Below are positions 36,160-48,735 of a stretch of DNA of 64,000 nt, in pieces. Location: positions 14,447,963 to 14,511,962 of the forward strand of contig NC_060887.1 of assembly GCF_014805685.1 (NCBI RefSeq), written 5' to 3'. This DNA comes from Silurus meridionalis. Its lineage: Eukaryota > Chordata > Actinopteri > Siluriformes > Siluridae. How positions within the stretch are numbered: the stretch's first letter is position 1; every line of letters begins with the position of its first letter. Both the position numbers and the translations under genes were made by a program. The notes beneath the pieces are model-generated. The model did not search any database, was not told the origin of the DNA, and worked only from the letters and a program-made list of their open reading frames with translations.

Positions 36160-36660
36160 GGTCCTAGACTCCACCCTTGCAGAACACCAGGACCTCTATC
36201 TCTACTCCGAACTCATTGTTAGTGAGTTTGGCCGTGACAAATCGCCTCTCGCTGAATCACTTTACATTTAAACTCACACCCTGGAGCAGCATTCTATCCA
36301 GTTTCTTTCCCGTTCTGTAATGATTTCCTATTGCATTGTTTCTGCATAACTCTGGGTTCATCGAGGTGTTGGTGGAAGTGGAGGAGAAGAAGGCAGGGAG
36401 GGACTTGGGGTATCTTGGTGACATGGCCATCTGTCAAGTTCATTTGCTTGTGGAGATGGAATAATGGCCCTCACAACTCGAGGCTATCCGTTATCAAAGA
36501 AGGGAAAAAAATCTCGCACCAGGGACGATCGCTTATTACGTGGTACCCTTGGTGCTACATCCCAATCCCCCTCGCCCCCCTCAAGCAGCTGTCACATCGG
36601 GTGGTGCATGTTATGAAATTTAAAGGCGAGATTCAATTAAGGATATGAGTTATGAGTTAT
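36160..36660. promoter_or_regulatory. candidate enhancer block
   Basis: Repeat-free GC-balanced DNA. Contains gacatggccatctgtcaagt (CATCTG E-box and TGTCA Meis/TGIF-type core), atggaataatggccctcaca, cgatcgcttattacgtggta and gcgagattcaattaaggata. An ORF of 105 codons at 36331-36648 has no domain signs and is not credited. Confidence 0.4.
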
Positions 36661-37017
36661 GACTTGAAGTCTGTCAGATCTCATTTGGGAAAGAGCTGAA
36701 AAGTTCATACCTCCCACGCTTCATCCTCATCTGTCTTCACCGCTGCCGAAATATCCCATACACATGGAGCACAGTGTGTATGCATGCTAACTGGAGTGTT
36801 CAACACTCAGACTTTAGAATTTCAAACACCTTCACTGTGTTTAAAAAAGTATTTCAGTTTCATTTGCTGTGATTTTTTCCTCCATTTTTGCATTCCATCT
36901 GTCAAACAGTTAAGAGTTGTAGCTATCTAAGCTCGTTTTCCCACATCCTAAATGCAAATACTAACATATTTATTTGGCTTATAAAATATTGTATTTATAA
37001 TATATTTATTTACAATA

Positions 37018-38110
37018 TTTATTGGACACTTTATTCAGACCCCCTTCACTTTAATACATTTTGTTATGTTGCAGCCTGATCCTACAATGAGTCAAATTGA
37101 TTTTACTTTTCAGTAATCAACTCTCAGTACCCCGTGAAGACAAATTGAAAACATAATTCTATTAATACCTGTCATTTTTAAAAAAAAATATATATATATA
37201 TAATTTATAAGTATTTTGACCCTTTAATTAGCACTTAGTTTAAGCAGCAATTCCAGCCTAAAGTGTTTTTTTGGGGTATAACACAACAAGATTTGCACAT
37301 CTGGATTGGGGGATTTTCTTCCATTTTTCATGGCAAATCCTTTCAAGCTGGGTCAGGCTGGATGTGACTGTTGGTAGAGAGCCACAGATTTTTAATTGGG
37401 TTCATGTCAGAGTTCTGGCTGGGCAACTATACAACATTTACAGAAAAGCCATTCTTGTGTTGTCTTGACTGTGTGTTTTGGGTTGTTGTAATGTAGACCC
37501 AGTCTGAGGTCCTAAGCACTGTGAAACAGGTTTTTATTGATGATATCTCCATACATTGCTCCATTAAGATTTTCCTCAACCCTAACCGGTTTTCCAGTCC
37601 CTGCTGAAGAAAAACACCCAACCTCCACCTTTACGGTTTACTGTTGAGATGGTTCTGGGCAGGTGATATGTGGTGCTCCAGACATATGTTTGGAACTAAG
37701 GCCAAACAGTTCAATATTTGTTTAATCAGACCAGAGAGTCTTGTTCCAAACAGTCTGAGAGTCCTTCAGGTAAATATTGGCAAACTTCAAGTTGGATTTC
37801 ATTGGTTTTGCCCCAAAGTGAGGCTGCCATCTAGCCATTTTACTATAAAACCCAGATCAGTGGAGGGCTGCAGTGATCGTTCTCTATTTAGAACTTTGTT
37901 CCATTTCCACAATTGGATCTCTGAAGCTCAGTCAGATTTACCACAGGGTTCTTGGTCACCCCTCTTACTAAAGCACCTCTCTTACTTCTTCCCAACTGCT
38001 CGGTTTGGCTGGACGACCAGCTCTGGTTGTGGCACACTTCTTTCATTTAAACAAAATGAAGGCCACTGTACTTTTGGGAATCTGCAGTGCAGCAGAAATA
38101 TGCTGTGAGT
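37018..38110 (-). pseudogene. heavily decayed Tc1-like transposase
   Basis: Read leftwards from about 38110 one finds ISAALQIPKSTVAFI, AGRPAKP, TITAALH-SGFYSK, LKFANIYLKDSQTVWNKTLWSD, GCFSSAGTGKPVRVEENLNGAMYGDI and YNNPKHTVKTTQEWL, in several frames with stops. The left end (ttcagacccccttcacttta, ttttgttatgttgcagcctg) is the terminal region of a common fish Tc1 family. A DDE transposase remnant, older than the copy at 26 kb. Confidence 0.82.
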
Positions 38111-38189
38111 GAAAGAAAATGAAAGTTGTCTTATCCACTTGTTGACTACCTGGTGTCATCACAGACTCCCACCCCTCACCCACCAAATC

Positions 38190-38192
<3 letters not shown>

Positions 38193-38236
<44 letters not shown>
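38193..38236. repeat. (AC)n microsatellite
   Basis: About 22 AC units, between the Tc1 relic and the CAGTGGAACC element copy B. Confidence 0.97.
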
Positions 38237-38238
<2 letters not shown>

Positions 38239-38261
38239 TTCAACTATCATATTATATATAT

Positions 38262-39002
38262 ACAGTGGAACCCGCTTATCTCACCCTCGGTTATCTCGCC
38301 AACCCTATTAAGTCGACGTTTTTGAAGGTGAATCTCTGCTGTTAGTTAGTGCACATATGCCTTTTGTTGTTAAATGTTATGCGATGAACGGGAGGCGAAA
38401 GCCGCGCTTGGCGGCGCGGAACGCGGGATGAGCAAAAGCATAAAATGGATACCGGCAGGATCGGGGGAATCCGCGGTGCGCTTTGGGAAGAAAAGAGCAG
38501 CCGTTGAGAGAGTGCCGGTGGGGAGGCACGTACCGGGATATGCATGCGCGATAACAACGACCGCCGTGAACCAACATATACCAACAATAACGGACGGTGA
38601 GAGTGTGGAAGTTTAAATAGGAGCTGGTGATGATGCTAAACAAGCACCATATGTGCGCGATTGAAGCTGGGAGCTTCAGAGAAAGCGGCCGAGAAAGCAC
38701 CTGACACACTGAAGGGGGCCGAAGGGGGCGTGGCAGGTGGATTCCTGACAGATAAACATGTACTGTATGTATTTTTATAGCATGCCTTCATCAAACAAAT
38801 CGCGGCAACGCTGTTTTGTAAAGAAACTCTTCAAAAACACGTGCATGCACATTCTCATTTATTAGCGCACATCATGTACATAAAGAAATTTCAAGCATGT
38901 TAATATATTGCCGCCATTTTGATTTTCGTTTATCTCGATCATCGGTTACCTCGATGTTTTTTGGCGACCCCCTAGGACATCGACATAACCGGGTTCCACT
39001 GT
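38262..39002. mobile_element. CAGTGGAACC-ended element, copy B
   Basis: Ends cagtggaacccgcttatctc and complement ataaccgggttccactg, flanked by TA. Interior is the reverse of copy A (24991-25918), sharing for instance atgcgatgaacgggaggcga and gggggcgtggcaggtggatt, with a deletion of about 200 bp. GC-rich cargo without transposase. Confidence 0.87.
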
Positions 39003-39170
39003 ATATATATGATATATACGGTCTATTTTTATTAAATCCATCAGACATCCATAACATCAGATCCATAACATCAGATGTCTGCCAGTAAATTTTGTACAGT
39101 GTAAAGAATAATCTAATCTTGTGTTCCAAAAAGGTGTCATTTATAAATACACAAATTCCAATGGTGGATA

Positions 39171-39177
<7 letters not shown>

Positions 39178-39229
<52 letters not shown>
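39178..39229. repeat. (GT)n microsatellite
   Basis: About 26 GT units. Confidence 0.97.
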
Positions 39230-39230
<1 letters not shown>

Positions 39231-39838
39231 TGATTGATGATCACTAACCAAACACTAACTGTGAGAAAAACTTTTTCAACCACAGAGAGTGCGTAAAGAT
39301 TCATAATGAATAATAGTACGATTACGTGGCTTATCTTCTGTGAGAGAGTTTCATAACGCATTTCACTGCAATTAGAAGCTTGACAAAAAAAAAACCTTGG
39401 AGTGTGTGACTCACGCAGGGTCAGGAGTTTAATAATAGATTAGCGCTGATCCCACTCACTGAAACGGTCATGAAGAGCAAACAGCCCTGCTCACTTTAGC
39501 TGTTTAAATTTTTAAAAGAACCTGTTTAATCAGTGTGTACAGTAACATGGGGCTAATCAACGTGTTGACATATGCTGCGATATCTGAGCCATTTAGATAG
39601 CACCACTGCAGCAACTTGCCATGTTTATATAGAGCTTGGAGACATTTGGCTATTTTTCCAGAGTTAAACTGATTGAAAAACTGTGTATGAATTAGCAATT
39701 AAAAAAATAAAATAAATGCATCGCCATTTCTTTGGTCCTCATTGCCATCTTCAACTGGGCTCTTGGAATACTTCAAGAATTTTGAGGACTAGGACTAATG
39801 ACTGGTTTGTTATGCTGGTAAGCATAGCTACCATACAT

Positions 39839-39970
<132 letters not shown>

Positions 39971-40059
39971 TGTTTTTCCTGAATTAATGAATCCTGAAAT
40001 ACTTTTAAAAAAGTAAAATTGACTGTGTTGATTGTGTTAGACATCTAGCTAATGTTAGC

Positions 40060-40345
40060 ATGCTAAAAGCCTGCTCTCCCTGTCCTGCTAAGGATTTCGC
40101 TTTTCCACCCTGCTCTGCTTTGGACATCACTTTTCCTCCCTGCCTTGCTTATGATTTTGTTTTTCCATCCTTCTTTGCTAAGGATATTATTCTTTCACCC
40201 TGCTCTGTTGAGAATAGCATTCTGCCACCCTGCCCTACTGAGTATGTTGCTCTGCCTCCCTGCCCTGCAGAAGATGCTGCTCTGCTGACCTGCTCTCTTG
40301 TCATCCCTCTGTGGACATTCATCTGCTTTGCTGCTCTAATTCGGC
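40060..40345 (+). repeat. 30-bp coding-phase minisatellite
   Basis: About nine imperfect 30-bp units, each reading CSPCPAKDFAFPP-like decapeptides (P-C-P-A-E-D-A-A-L-P theme) in one open frame of 108 codons (40060-40386). It lies just before Ty3/gypsy debris. Whether it was ever translated is unknown. Confidence 0.7.
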
Positions 40346-40394
40346 GGTGCAGCAAATTATATTTAGCTTTCCATATAGTAGGCTAGTGAGCAGG

Positions 40395-40545
40395 GCTGCC
40401 ACAGCACTGTAGTTATAGATGAAGACAGATAAAAGTTTGCGAAGCCCAGGAACCTCTGTAACTCTTTATCGTTGGGTGAAGGTGGCCAGGCTGTCACTGC
40501 TTTTACTTTGCTCTGGTCCATCTTCACCCTAGGCAGCTGATGGAA
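40395..40545 (-). pseudogene. Ty3/gypsy reverse transcriptase fragment, inverted
   Basis: Minus strand reads [20 protein letters not shown] and [11 protein letters not shown], the connection region after the RT of Ty3/gypsy retrotransposons. The neighbouring piece of the same element is on the plus strand, and 40516-40545 / 40650-40680 form an inverted repeat, so the locus was rearranged. Confidence 0.75.
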
Positions 40546-40569
40546 ATCAACAGTCGTGCCTCGTTCAAA

Positions 40570-41060
40570 GCCATCTACTGCAACATCAACCTGTGGCCAA
40601 AGCAGAAAAATGTGAATTCCACAGATGGTCCACCATCTTCCTGAAATGAGCCATCAGCTGCCTAGGGTGAAGATGGACCAATACATAAAAGGAGCCAAGA
40701 GATTGAATCCACTGCAAGACTGGTAGGTATTGTTCTTTAAAATATCTAATTTCACAGTCACCTATCACCCAGGCACAAAGAATGGTAAAGCAGATGCTCT
40801 CTCTTAGGAACACACCACCTTTTTGGTTGCAGTGGACCGGTTCTCAAATGCCTGTAAGTTCTGGCCACTTAAGGTCTACTCACAGTTATGGAAATAGCCA
40901 AACTGTTACTTCACCATGTTTTTAGAAAATACACCCTACCCAAAAATATTGTGTCAGATAAGGGAACCCAATTCATGTCATGGGCACAGTCTGTGACATG
41001 TTGGGAATGTTAGGAGGTCACCCTCACCTCAGGATACCACCCACAAGCAAATGGTGGTGT
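40570..41060 (+). pseudogene. Ty3/gypsy RNase H and integrase fragments
   Basis: Plus strand reads [10 protein letters not shown], then FTVTYHPGTKNGKADALS followed by a stop (end of RNase H), then VDRFSNACKFWPLK, LPKNIVSDKGTQF and SGYHPQANG (integrase core with its Asp-containing motifs). Frames shift between blocks. The integrase is cut by the LINE tail at 41061. Confidence 0.8.
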
Positions 41061-41275
41061 GTGTATTTTCTGTGTTTTGTATCTGTCCCACACTGTCTTG
41101 TATTGTCTGTTTGCACTGTCTTTATTTGCTGTTTGCACGGTTGCACAATATGCACTTTATGTAGCATGAGGGTTCTAGAGAAACATTTACTTATTTCACT
41201 GTGTACTGTGCCAGCTATATATGGTTGAAATGACAAAAAAAGTTTCCCTACTTCACATGACGACAATGAAGCAAG
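41061..41275 (+). mobile_element. L2/CR1-type LINE 3' tail
   Basis: Shares with 53270-53510 the blocks tttgcactgt, gcactttatgt, tttcactgtgtactg, agctatatatggttgaaatg and an A-rich end. Only the last 215 bp of the element. Inserted in the gypsy integrase after the YHPQANG codons. Confidence 0.8.
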
Positions 41276-41840
41276 ACAAAAACCCCACCTCCCCTGGACA
41301 TAGACAGCATTCCTGCATATATAGTGCACTTAATCTTAAAATCATTTAGAAGGGGGGGTTGTCTCTAATAACTTTATCCTGGGAGGTATACGTATAGGAA
41401 GAACAATGCTGGATTGACAGGAACGATATTCTGGATATCTCACTCAGAGATGAGTTTTGTATAAACCATCCAGACCAAGCTGCTTTTCGGGGAAGGGGCG
41501 ACCCCATAGAAGTGACCTATCACACAGCTCCTATCGCAGTTCACCCTCCACCCCAGCAGAGGGAGCCGTCACCTGAGTTCTATCATTTGCGGGTCATGGG
41601 TCACTTCCGTGTTTCCCTTTACGTACCGAGCCGTTTATTGTTTCCATTCCCTGCAATTATTTTTGTACTGACCATTGCTCTTGTTTTCTTCATTATCCTT
41701 TTTGCTCGTTGTTATTTATTTGTTGGTCTTGTGGACTGCCTTATTGTCCTCAACTATGCTTTTAGATTACGTGGATGTTCTTCAGTAATAAATCCGCAAA
41801 ATTATTCAACTCAGGATGTTCTAGGATCAATATGAATTTA
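41276..41840 (+). other. possible 3' part and LTR of the Ty3/gypsy element
   Basis: Contains a stretch reading RGRGDP and a pyrimidine-rich segment with aataaatccgcaaaattatt near 41788. The position downstream of integrase pieces suggests a chromodomain or LTR remnant, but no second LTR is visible for comparison. Confidence 0.3.
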
Positions 41841-43610
41841 ATTTTTCACTGTTGCTAAGTAACTAAGAAATACAGAAGCTGAGCCTCAGCTTAGTACAGT
41901 ATATCAAGGTGAAAGTAGAATTTCGGTCAGAGCTGTCATAAATGCTAACCTTTTTCTAAGATGAGTTGCTAAATTGCTAAGAAAAGATTCAATTAAATAT
42001 AGATCAAGCACTAATTGCTAACCTCAAATTTTTATGCTTGTTATGTGCTTTATATATTAAGTCGATCCAAAGCTGTAAATGTGAACCCTCATAGTCAGTC
42101 ATGATACAAGAATAAAAGCGCACAGCCCTTCAGTCCCACAAACTGCTTGCAGATCTGTCTCAGACTCCAACTGGCCGTTATCAGGTGCTTGAATGCTTCT
42201 AGAGGCTCATGATACACTTTTAGAGCAGTGCGGTAAAAGGTTAAAAGGGAAGATAGCACTTGTCATCAATGCTGATATCTTTAAACAGTCGAGTGATGGA
42301 AGAACAGAAAAGATAGAGAGCTTTAAAGGGTTCAAGTCACAGTTCAGCGCTGCCTGACATCACCGCCATCTTTATCCTTTGCTCTCTTAAACCCAGGGTG
42401 ATGTCAGCTGCTAAAAGGCTATGCTTCACAGTGCTGGGAAAAACTGACCTGCTTCCTGCTCAGACAATATTTATCCAGAGTAAAAATATCAAGTGTCTTA
42501 CAGAAAAAAACAAAAACAAATATAAAGCTTTATGCAAAAAAAAAAAAAAAGAAAAGAGTCACATGACTAAAAAGAGCTAAATATTTAGTAAAACATGCTA
42601 TTGTTCAGATGCTGCTATTTTGTCCTTTGAGTCATGTAGATGTTCACTAGTAACTAAACATACTGTAAGTTCTCTAAAATCTAACTAGGGTTTCAAGGGC
42701 TTTAAGGACACTGGCATATTCTAGTTCAATAGCTAGCTAGCTACACATTTACTACTATAATAAATGATGCTAGCTGAATGGAAAAGAGTTAGTAATAGCT
42801 ATTGCTATAGTATTTTTGTTAGGGGTATGCAGCGGTGGACAGTAACAAAGAAAATTTAATTTGTTACTGTAGGTAAGTAGCTTTTTCATGTTTCTGTAAT
42901 TTACTGAAGTATTTTCGTTTGAGGAGACTTTTAGTTTTTAACTACACTACTTTTCAAAGTTAAGTATCTTACTGTTTACTCAACTAATTTTTTTGGTTCC
43001 TTTTATTTGAGTGGATAAAAATCTTATTAATATGGTAGGGAATGAAGTTTGAGGTCATCGAGGATGTGCTGCAGCTTTAAATAAAAGCTGGAGATAATGG
43101 TTTGTCTACTTTGTCCACCACTGGGGGTATGTTGACTAACATAAATTGATACAAAGCTAGATAGGTCCTATCATTGTAGATAATTGAATAGCATACAAAA
43201 TAAGGCCTTATATTTAAAATATGTTATATATTTATACATATATTTATAAAATACAAGTTGCAACCATGATATGTTATGCTAACTAACCAAATACAATATA
43301 AATCTAATTCAGTGAGCTGGCTAACACCACTATAAGACTTTTTCTTTGGACTAGCTAATAATAAGCTTACTGAATACCTAGATTGTTTCTGGACTATTCT
43401 AACCAAACATTAAGGTATTAAATAATATTACATTTTATCCTCTATCTGCCTAGTAAATCCATTAAAGAGGTTTAACTGGAGATGCTTGAAATAAGTAGCT
43501 AGTTATTTTGTGTTAAATCACTGTTAAAGAACTTAGCCAGTTTGTTAGGTAAAAATAAAGTGCAAACTACAATGTGCTGAGAGTTTTGATTAGCATCACA
43601 TGCACATATT
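41841..43610. other. intergenic DNA
   Basis: Mostly AT-rich unique sequence. The section 42110-42440 is more GC-balanced. No gene supported. Confidence 0.4.

Positions 43611-43613
<3 letters not shown>

Positions 43614-43668
<55 letters not shown>
43614..43668. repeat. (CA)n microsatellite
   Basis: About 27 CA units. Another CA array is at 43884-43927. Confidence 0.97.
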
Positions 43669-43674
<6 letters not shown>

Positions 43675-43882
43675 GTAATTATGTGTGTGATTATTACCCG
43701 TTCGCCCGGAGGCCAGACTGCCAGGAGCGTCTTTGTCTAAACAGTGCTTTAATAAGAGTTTACAGGTGATGAGACAACTCTGTTTCATCCTTCCTCACTC
43801 GCTTTCATCCTTCTTCTTCTTCTATCCTCTCCCGGCCACCCAAATGTCAGAGTAATGCTAATGCTAATCACAGCCTCACTAG

Positions 43883-43927
<45 letters not shown>

Positions 43928-44070
43928 CACACAAAAGTGCATATCTAGGTGAAAAAGGAGCTGCTGTTATCCTTCAGCTTAGAAGTGAATGATATGACAG
44001 ATATTAACGGTGTGAACTTTTTTCAAAGAATTCCATACAGCACACTGAATAGTTCAGAAGATAGTAGAGA

Positions 44071-44075
<5 letters not shown>

Positions 44076-44122
<47 letters not shown>

Positions 44123-44408
44123 GTTCAAGGACGCAACCTCTGGAACATAGCCCAGCCACAATGCTCAATCCTGGGCAGAGAGAGACTGCTCCTGGGGCCC
44201 TGGTTCTCAGAGAGCAGGAAAAAATATATAGAGATAGAGAGAGATTTAGAAAGAGAAAGTTTATATACTAAATGTAACAAAAGAGAGAAAGAGAGAAGCG
44301 AAGAAATCAAAGTGTTTCTGTGGTAATGGGTGTGGTTGTGTGAATATGAAGTGTATCATTGTTATTACACAGAATCCATGGGCTAATAAGGGACCTCTGT
44401 AACACACA

Positions 44409-44448
<40 letters not shown>
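44076..44448. repeat. (GA)n and (CA)n microsatellites
   Basis: GA units 44076-44119, purine-rich sequence to 44300, and CA units 44405-44445. Confidence 0.93.
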
Positions 44449-44449
<1 letters not shown>

Positions 44450-45645
44450 AGTCTAACGCTTTCATTTTGCCTATAATTACACATACATACTCATAATATG
44501 TAATCAAGAGATAAGTATGAATGTTTTATGTGTGTGGTTTGTGTGTGTAATAAAGACTTTGCGGCTAAGATATGCTCACTTTGATCTTGCTTTCTAAAAA
44601 TAAAGCGTGAACACAGGATTGTGTATTTCTAAATCTAAGATTAATTCCCTTGCTGTAGCATTCACTACCTAGCTTAGAAACAGTGCTTAACATGGTAGGA
44701 CCCTTGAATGACTAGTTTGTAACTGTAATTCTGGCGCAAGTTAATTTAACGAGTTCAGCATTCATGAAATATTACATGGGAATTTACTTCATTGATCAAT
44801 ACAACAAGCACAGACCATGCAGTCTGAATTAAATGCTAGAATACTGGATATTGCTTTTTATGTATTTTATTGTATATGCTAGCTTGTTAGTAGACTCACA
44901 AGCTAACGCTGTGTTTGCACAAATGAGCAACAGGTGATCACTAAATGTTCAAGTTAAATTTTTCAGCAGCAGCCCTAAGTGATTTCAGCAGCAGCCCTAA
45001 GCAAATGTGTATGAATGCAAATGACCTATAAAGCGACATTATTCAAATTAGCTTGACAGATTTCTCTGACGAGTTATTTGTGAGTTCATCAGGTCCACAC
45101 TCTCGAACTTGTTTCACAAAAAGGTGTAGAAAAAAGTGTAACTGCGGTTTATGTTCAGTATGAACTTTTAATGACTGAAGAAAGAGAAAAAGAAAAAGTA
45201 AGTAGCAGAAATCATTGATATCTCTGTAGCATGTATGGAGCTAGTACAGTTGTATCTATAATCTTAACAAAATGGAGCAAAAATTTATAATTATATCACT
45301 AAATCTAAAACAACTAACTGACATGCAGATTTCTTTGTTGTGTAGCTAGTTTTATATACAGTGTATTTAACTAATGATTCACATTGACCCATTAGTGCTG
45401 ATTTTCAAATTTTTAAGTTTACACGTGGTTGTTCAGCAAAACCACAACCATGTGGAGGCATGGGATCGGCAGGAGCTTTTAGAGACCCAGGTTAGAAAAA
45501 TATGCTGCATGTGTGTGTGTGCTCATACTCTTACTTGGCAAGAATGCTGTCAGTCACTTCATTTGCACCCTAATCTCAGTTTCAAGTAGGACAAGTGGAC
45601 TTGCTAATAATATCGATTAGCTAAGTCCCACATTCCAGTGTTTTC

Positions 45646-45697
<52 letters not shown>

Positions 45698-46040
45698 GAG
45701 AGAGAAATAGCTTGTCTCTAAAAAAAAAAAAAAAATGAAACTTTTTTTATTATTTGTATAGAAGGTAACTAAGGAACACTTTTGGTACTTAGCTAAAGCT
45801 ACACTATAAATAGCATAATTACCGTAAAACTGTATCTGTGAAATCTATGAATCGTACAGTTGTGTATGTTTTGGTACACAGTTATGGTTTAACCATAAAC
45901 AATGGGGTGGTGTAATGAAACAGTAATATAATAACATGTAACATGTAATGTATGTAAAATGTCACGACTTATCTGAGAGAACTGAGCTGCGATTGGAGTC
46001 CAACCTGGCCTTGTAATCATGAAGTCACCAAGTAAGAAAG
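44449..46040. other. intergenic DNA
   Basis: Unique AT-rich DNA. Includes a perfect 21-bp direct repeat (tcagcagcagccctaag) at 44965 and 44987 and a GT array at 45648-45692. No gene. Confidence 0.45.
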
Positions 46041-46046
46041 TATACA

Positions 46047-46047
<1 letters not shown>

Positions 46048-46100
<53 letters not shown>

Positions 46101-46170
46101 AACAGACAGCTGCTTGCAGGAGGTGTCAGTGGGAGAATAAACAGCAGCAGATCAATCCTTCACACACACA

Positions 46171-46239
<69 letters not shown>
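46048..46239. repeat. two (CA)n microsatellites
   Basis: CA units 46048-46099 and 46160-46239 in the same orientation. Confidence 0.97.
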
Positions 46240-46241
<2 letters not shown>

Positions 46242-46810
46242 GAAGGGGTTTGCTGGACTAAGAACAGAGAAACTAATTCTCACTATCACTGAAAAATACA
46301 CACACACTCAGTCCAAGGTCACCATATCTGATGGTATCTAATGACACATGAACAAACTGTGGAAAGGAAAAGGAAATGAAGGCGATCTAGAAATCGCATA
46401 GTATTTAAGTATATAATAAGTCATGTACAAACCAAATGATTTTTGTGTCTAATATAAACTTCCACAATTAGGCTACACATCCTCTGACCTTATGCTGTGG
46501 AATGGCACTATCCTTTGTGCTGAGAAACAAATATTATATGGTTGTTTGTAGCCTTTTGCAGCTTTTCAACATGCGATGCTATACTAAACTGGAGAATTCC
46601 TTGCTAACTATACTTACTTGTTATTTACATTAATCTATAAAAGTGAAGACTTTTACTTTAAACTTAGTTCTTAGTCATCTCTATCATAGCTACATCATTG
46701 GAATTGCCTCAATACTGATCCATTTACTGTAACATGGTTGTATAGGAATCCAGGTCATGGCAACAAAGTTAATGTTGTAGTTCAGCCTAAGTAATTTAAC
46801 TAAGTAAAGA
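46240..46810. other. intergenic DNA
   Basis: Unique AT-rich sequence up to the inverted repeat of the DIRS-like element. Nothing recognised. Confidence 0.45.
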
Positions 46811-47215
46811 GAACGTCTCCAGGTTAATTATGTAACCATGGTTCCCCGAGGCAATGAGACAATTGGACAACAACGCTTTGGGAATGCTTCCGCTTCTTTT
46901 GTCTATGCTCTGATTCATGTGTGTAATTAGTCAAATGCAAGGTGCTGTGTCACCAGCAGGGTGACATCACGACCAGGAATCTATAAAACGCTCATGGAGT
47001 GAAACCGGCGCTAGCTTCTAAAAAGGAAAAGAAGTGCTGCAGGAATGGTGGCAGTGTAGCGTGGAGACGCAGCATCTCGTTCCCTCGGGGAACCATGGTT
47101 ACATACATAACCTGGAGACGTTCCTCTTCAGGAACTCAAACTGCGTCAAAAATGCTTTGGGAACGAGAGTCCAATAACGCTAGACTGACCAATTGTGTGG
47201 ATGGGCACAGCTAGG

Positions 47216-48200
47216 TCAAAGGACAGAGGAGCCAGGAGTGGCACTAAGGTCAAGGCTATAGAACCTAACAAAGGTCAGCGGGGTGGACCAGCCTGCAGTG
47301 TTGCAGTTGTCCTGGAGGGAAATTCCATAGGACAAAGCCTTAGAGGCTGCCACACTCTGAGTCGAGTGAGCTCTGACCCTGAAAGGAGCTGGGAGACCAG
47401 AGGATTCATAAGAGGATGAAATAGCATCCATAATCCATGTGCTGGGCGTCTGCTTGTTTGCAGGAAAACCTCTCCCTGGAGGGCCATTGCAGACGAACAG
47501 CTGCTCTGGCTTTTTCTATAGTTCCATTTTGTGGACGTATGGGTACATGCACTGGGCAGAGTCGGTTAAGCTTTTCCTGTTCTGGGGCCTGAAAAAAATG
47601 GAGGGAAGAATGCCTCATAACAGGTCCTGTGACGACTGAGGGTACCTTACGAATTTACCCTGATATAGGGAATTCCAGGATGAAGGGGCTACAGAGAGGG
47701 CCTGAAGATCCTCTACTATATTGAGAGGAGATGGCCAAGAGAAACACAGTCTTGAGGAACCTCAAGGCACCTTAGTCTATGGCTCAAAGGCAGGCTCCAA
47801 TAGCGCCTCTAAGACAATGGCCAAATCCCACGCAGGCACTCTCAGGTCACCAATGGTTTCTTATCCAATGACTGCCCCACAAGGGGGGGATGAATAGTGG
47901 ACACGTAACATTCAGGGTGGAAGGAGCCAACCCTTTGGCGAGCTGTTCTTGAAGGAATTCCAGCACTGAACCCACCGGGCAGTTAACTGAATCAAAATGG
48001 TGTCGATCTCACCATGCTGTGAACAGGCATCATCTCGCGGCGTACAACCTTCTCGTGGAGGGAGCTCCGGATTGGAGAATGGTCCCTACCACCTCAGTAG
48101 AAAGACCAGAGGCTAGGAGGGACCACAGCTTCCAATGCTCTGTGCAGGGGTGAACTATGGTGCCCCCTGATGGAGAGAGAAGATCTCTCAAAGAGGGTGT
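47216..48200 (-). pseudogene. DIRS tyrosine recombinase remnant
   Basis: Downstream part reads APEQEKLNRLCPVHV, YESSGLPAPFRVRAHSTQSV and STPLTFVRFYSLDL. The expected catalytic HxxR reads HSTQ, so an Arg is lost, while the FYSLD tyrosine is kept. Upstream parts are crossed by many stops. Confidence 0.8.
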
Positions 48201-48204
48201 TCAA

Positions 48205-48735
48205 GAAGGGCTACCTGGTCTGCAAACTATGGTCTGCCTGGCCACCATGGGGCCACCAGAAGGAGACTGACTCCATCCCGGACGCCTGTCTACAGAACTC
48301 CTGGGAGCAGCAGGAGAGGGAAGGCCTCGGCCACGCCTGTACCATGGCATCCAGCACTAGATGGGCTGGGGGTGTAAGGGAGAACCAGAGGAGATGTCTC
48401 TTGAATCGCAAACAGGTCCATCTATGCCCAGTAAAATCTCTCCCAAATTTAGTCCACCACATCCTGCTCCCTCTTTAAGTGGCCTGGGATATGTGCTGCC
48501 CTTAAGAAGAGCATCTTCTCTTGGGTCCACAGGAGGATCTGATGTGCCAGCTTGTACAGGAGGTAAGATCACAGACCTCCCTGGTGGATGATATAAGAGA
48601 CCACCAAAGTGTTGTCCGAATGGACCAACACATAGTGACCCTTGAGCTCTGGAAGGAATGCTTTAGAGCTAGAAGCTGCCACCTTAGATGGGCCCTTCCC
48701 CATAGACTTAGGTGGAGCAGCTACTCATGAGAGAG
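48205..48735 (-). pseudogene. DIRS RNase H / pol C-terminal remnant
   Basis: Blocks in shifting frames: GHYVLVHSDNTLVVSYI, LYKLAHQILLWTQEK, LRAAHIPGHL and LWFSLTPPAHLVLDAMVQAW. The same LF-SRE..HCP and ADTLSRQ..PGEWRLHP area occurs in copy 3 (63840-64000). Stops and frameshifts throughout. Confidence 0.8.

Larger units (their letters stand above)
46811..48735 (-). mobile_element. DIRS-like retrotransposon, 5'-truncated copy 1
   Basis: Reading leftwards: RNase H region, end of pol, tyrosine recombinase, then a terminal unit of about 310 bp (46811-47122). The ends of that unit (gaacgtctccaggtta..., ...taacctggagacgttc) are inverted repeats of about 47 bp. DIRS elements use a tyrosine recombinase instead of an integrase. 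The reverse transcriptase core is missing. Confidence 0.85.
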
